Assembly (NCBI GenBank): GCA_009840525.1
Contig: VXNP01000114.1
Span: 1-33,935, forward strand
Reading direction: 5' to 3'
Source: Gammaproteobacteria bacterium
GTDB taxonomy: Bacteria; Gemmatimonadota; Gemmatimonadetes; Longimicrobiales; Gaopeijiaceae
Length of the DNA stretch: 33,935 nucleotides
In this document: one piece after another, positions 33,490 through 33,935 of the stretch
How positions within the stretch are numbered: position 1 is the first letter of the stretch
How the letters are laid out: each line of letters begins with the position of its first letter
The notes under the pieces: model-generated
The model's input: only the letters and a program-made list of their open reading frames with translations
What the model was told of the DNA's origin: nothing
The model's database searches: none
Position numbers and translations under genes: made by a program

Positions 33490-33736
33490 GCTCGTGGTCC
33501 GTCGGGGTGGGAGGAGTCGGATCGGGATATCGGGGACGGAGGCTGGGAAAGGAATATGGATGGCGGCCCACCTCCGGCAACCACCGGCATCCCGCGCCAA
33601 GTGAAGCGCATGACACGCCGTTGGCGTTCGTGTCCGGCGGCTTGGATACCTTCCGGGACAGCATGGGAAGGCGAGAGACCGCAAGACGCACTCGGCCGGT
33701 TGACTCGCCTCAGGACCTGTCCTCAACGTACGGGGA
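33490..33736. other. Divergent promoter region
   Basis: About 250 bases between the minus-strand helicase and the plus-strand winged-helix gene, so it must hold both promoters. A TTGACT lies about 35 bases before the plus-strand ATG, but no good -10 box is at the right distance. No clear pair was seen for the helicase. A dyad for the winged-helix protein was not identified. Confidence 0.4.
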
Positions 33737-33935
33737 ATGACGACACCGAAGAAGCAGGTCAACTCCCGAATCGCCCAACTCACGGAACGCGCAAGGGCGC
33801 TGGAGCCGTTGGGCTGGAGGGGACGCCGTGCCGAATGGATCGCGCTCGCCTGCTGCCACGGCGGCGTGTTCACGCGGGTACAGTGGACGAGCTTCCTCGG
33901 GTCCCACCATGAAAAGGTGGGCCGCGCCGTCCGCA
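33737..33935 (+). CDS. Winged-helix protein, 5' part (runs off the window)
   Basis: The frame opens at an ATG preceded by GGGGA and continues to the window edge (66 codons). RARALEPLGWRGRRAEWIAL, then ACCHGGVFTRVQWTSFLGSH, aligns without gaps to the protein at 23217 (RDRALEPFGLSGRRAEWIVL). It therefore belongs to the same winged-helix family and is open as far as seen. It is divergent from the phase-variable defence operon, a position typical of a regulator, although family members elsewhere are remnants in mobile-DNA mosaics. C-terminus and any downstream hairpin element lie outside. Confidence 0.75.
   Translation, partial: MTTPKKQVNSRIAQLTERARALEPLGWRGRRAEWIALACCHGGVFTRVQWTSFLGSHHEKVGRAVR

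Noticed and set aside
33556-33912. Plus-strand frame of 118 codons at the right end
   Set aside because: It overlaps the winged-helix gene start at 33737 in another frame; only the latter matches a known family member in the window.

Overview
The window is a GC-rich bacterial chromosome segment. The protein set suggests a Gemmatimonadota-like organism, possibly a host- or sponge-associated lineage. This is an inference from many secreted 6-bladed beta-propeller proteins, a BlaI/M56 pair, carboxypeptidase-regulatory-like secreted proteins and numerous small lipoproteins. No rRNA, tRNA or CRISPR array was seen.

Layout. Positions 1-2000 are a mosaic of decayed mobile DNA: two head-to-head copies of a dispersed unit (3' end of a winged-helix gene plus a structured hairpin element), an IS110-type transposase N-terminal stub with its upstream non-coding end, and a two-hairpin repeat. 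Positions 2022-8750 hold small secreted or lipoprotein genes separated by gene remnants. Positions 9017-13029 (minus) form a tight operon: BlaI-like repressor, M56/BlaR1-like membrane metalloprotease with a repetitive coiled-coil tail, and a beta-propeller lipoprotein, behind a promoter whose -35 box overlaps a palindrome. Positions 13508-22455 hold a secreted carboxypeptidase-regulatory-like protein and four intact beta-propeller paralogues with two truncated ones. Positions 22513-25500 are a second mosaic: a double-HTH protein, the most complete (twice frameshifted) winged-helix gene with its hairpin element, two tiny overlapping membrane-protein genes, and a decayed signal peptidase I fragment.

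Positions 25745-33489 (minus) are a probable defence locus. A PLD-nuclease/SNF2-helicase fusion (1132 aa) overlaps the start of a large Eco57I-type N6-adenine DNA methyltransferase gene. That gene overlaps a small frameshifted ORF, and a NYN-domain protein follows behind its own promoter/terminator leader. The methyltransferase gene contains a tract of seven ACAG tetranucleotides in its coding strand. Seven copies put the two halves out of frame; eight (or five) would join them into one protein of about 1095 aa. The locus therefore looks like a phase-variable, DISARM-like restriction/defence system caught in the OFF state.

The same winged-helix family found as remnants across the window reappears, open in frame as far as the window edge, divergently beside this operon at 33737. 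The winged-helix unit (at least six copies) and the two-hairpin repeat (five copies) show paired base changes in their stems and are the main undescribed structural signals.
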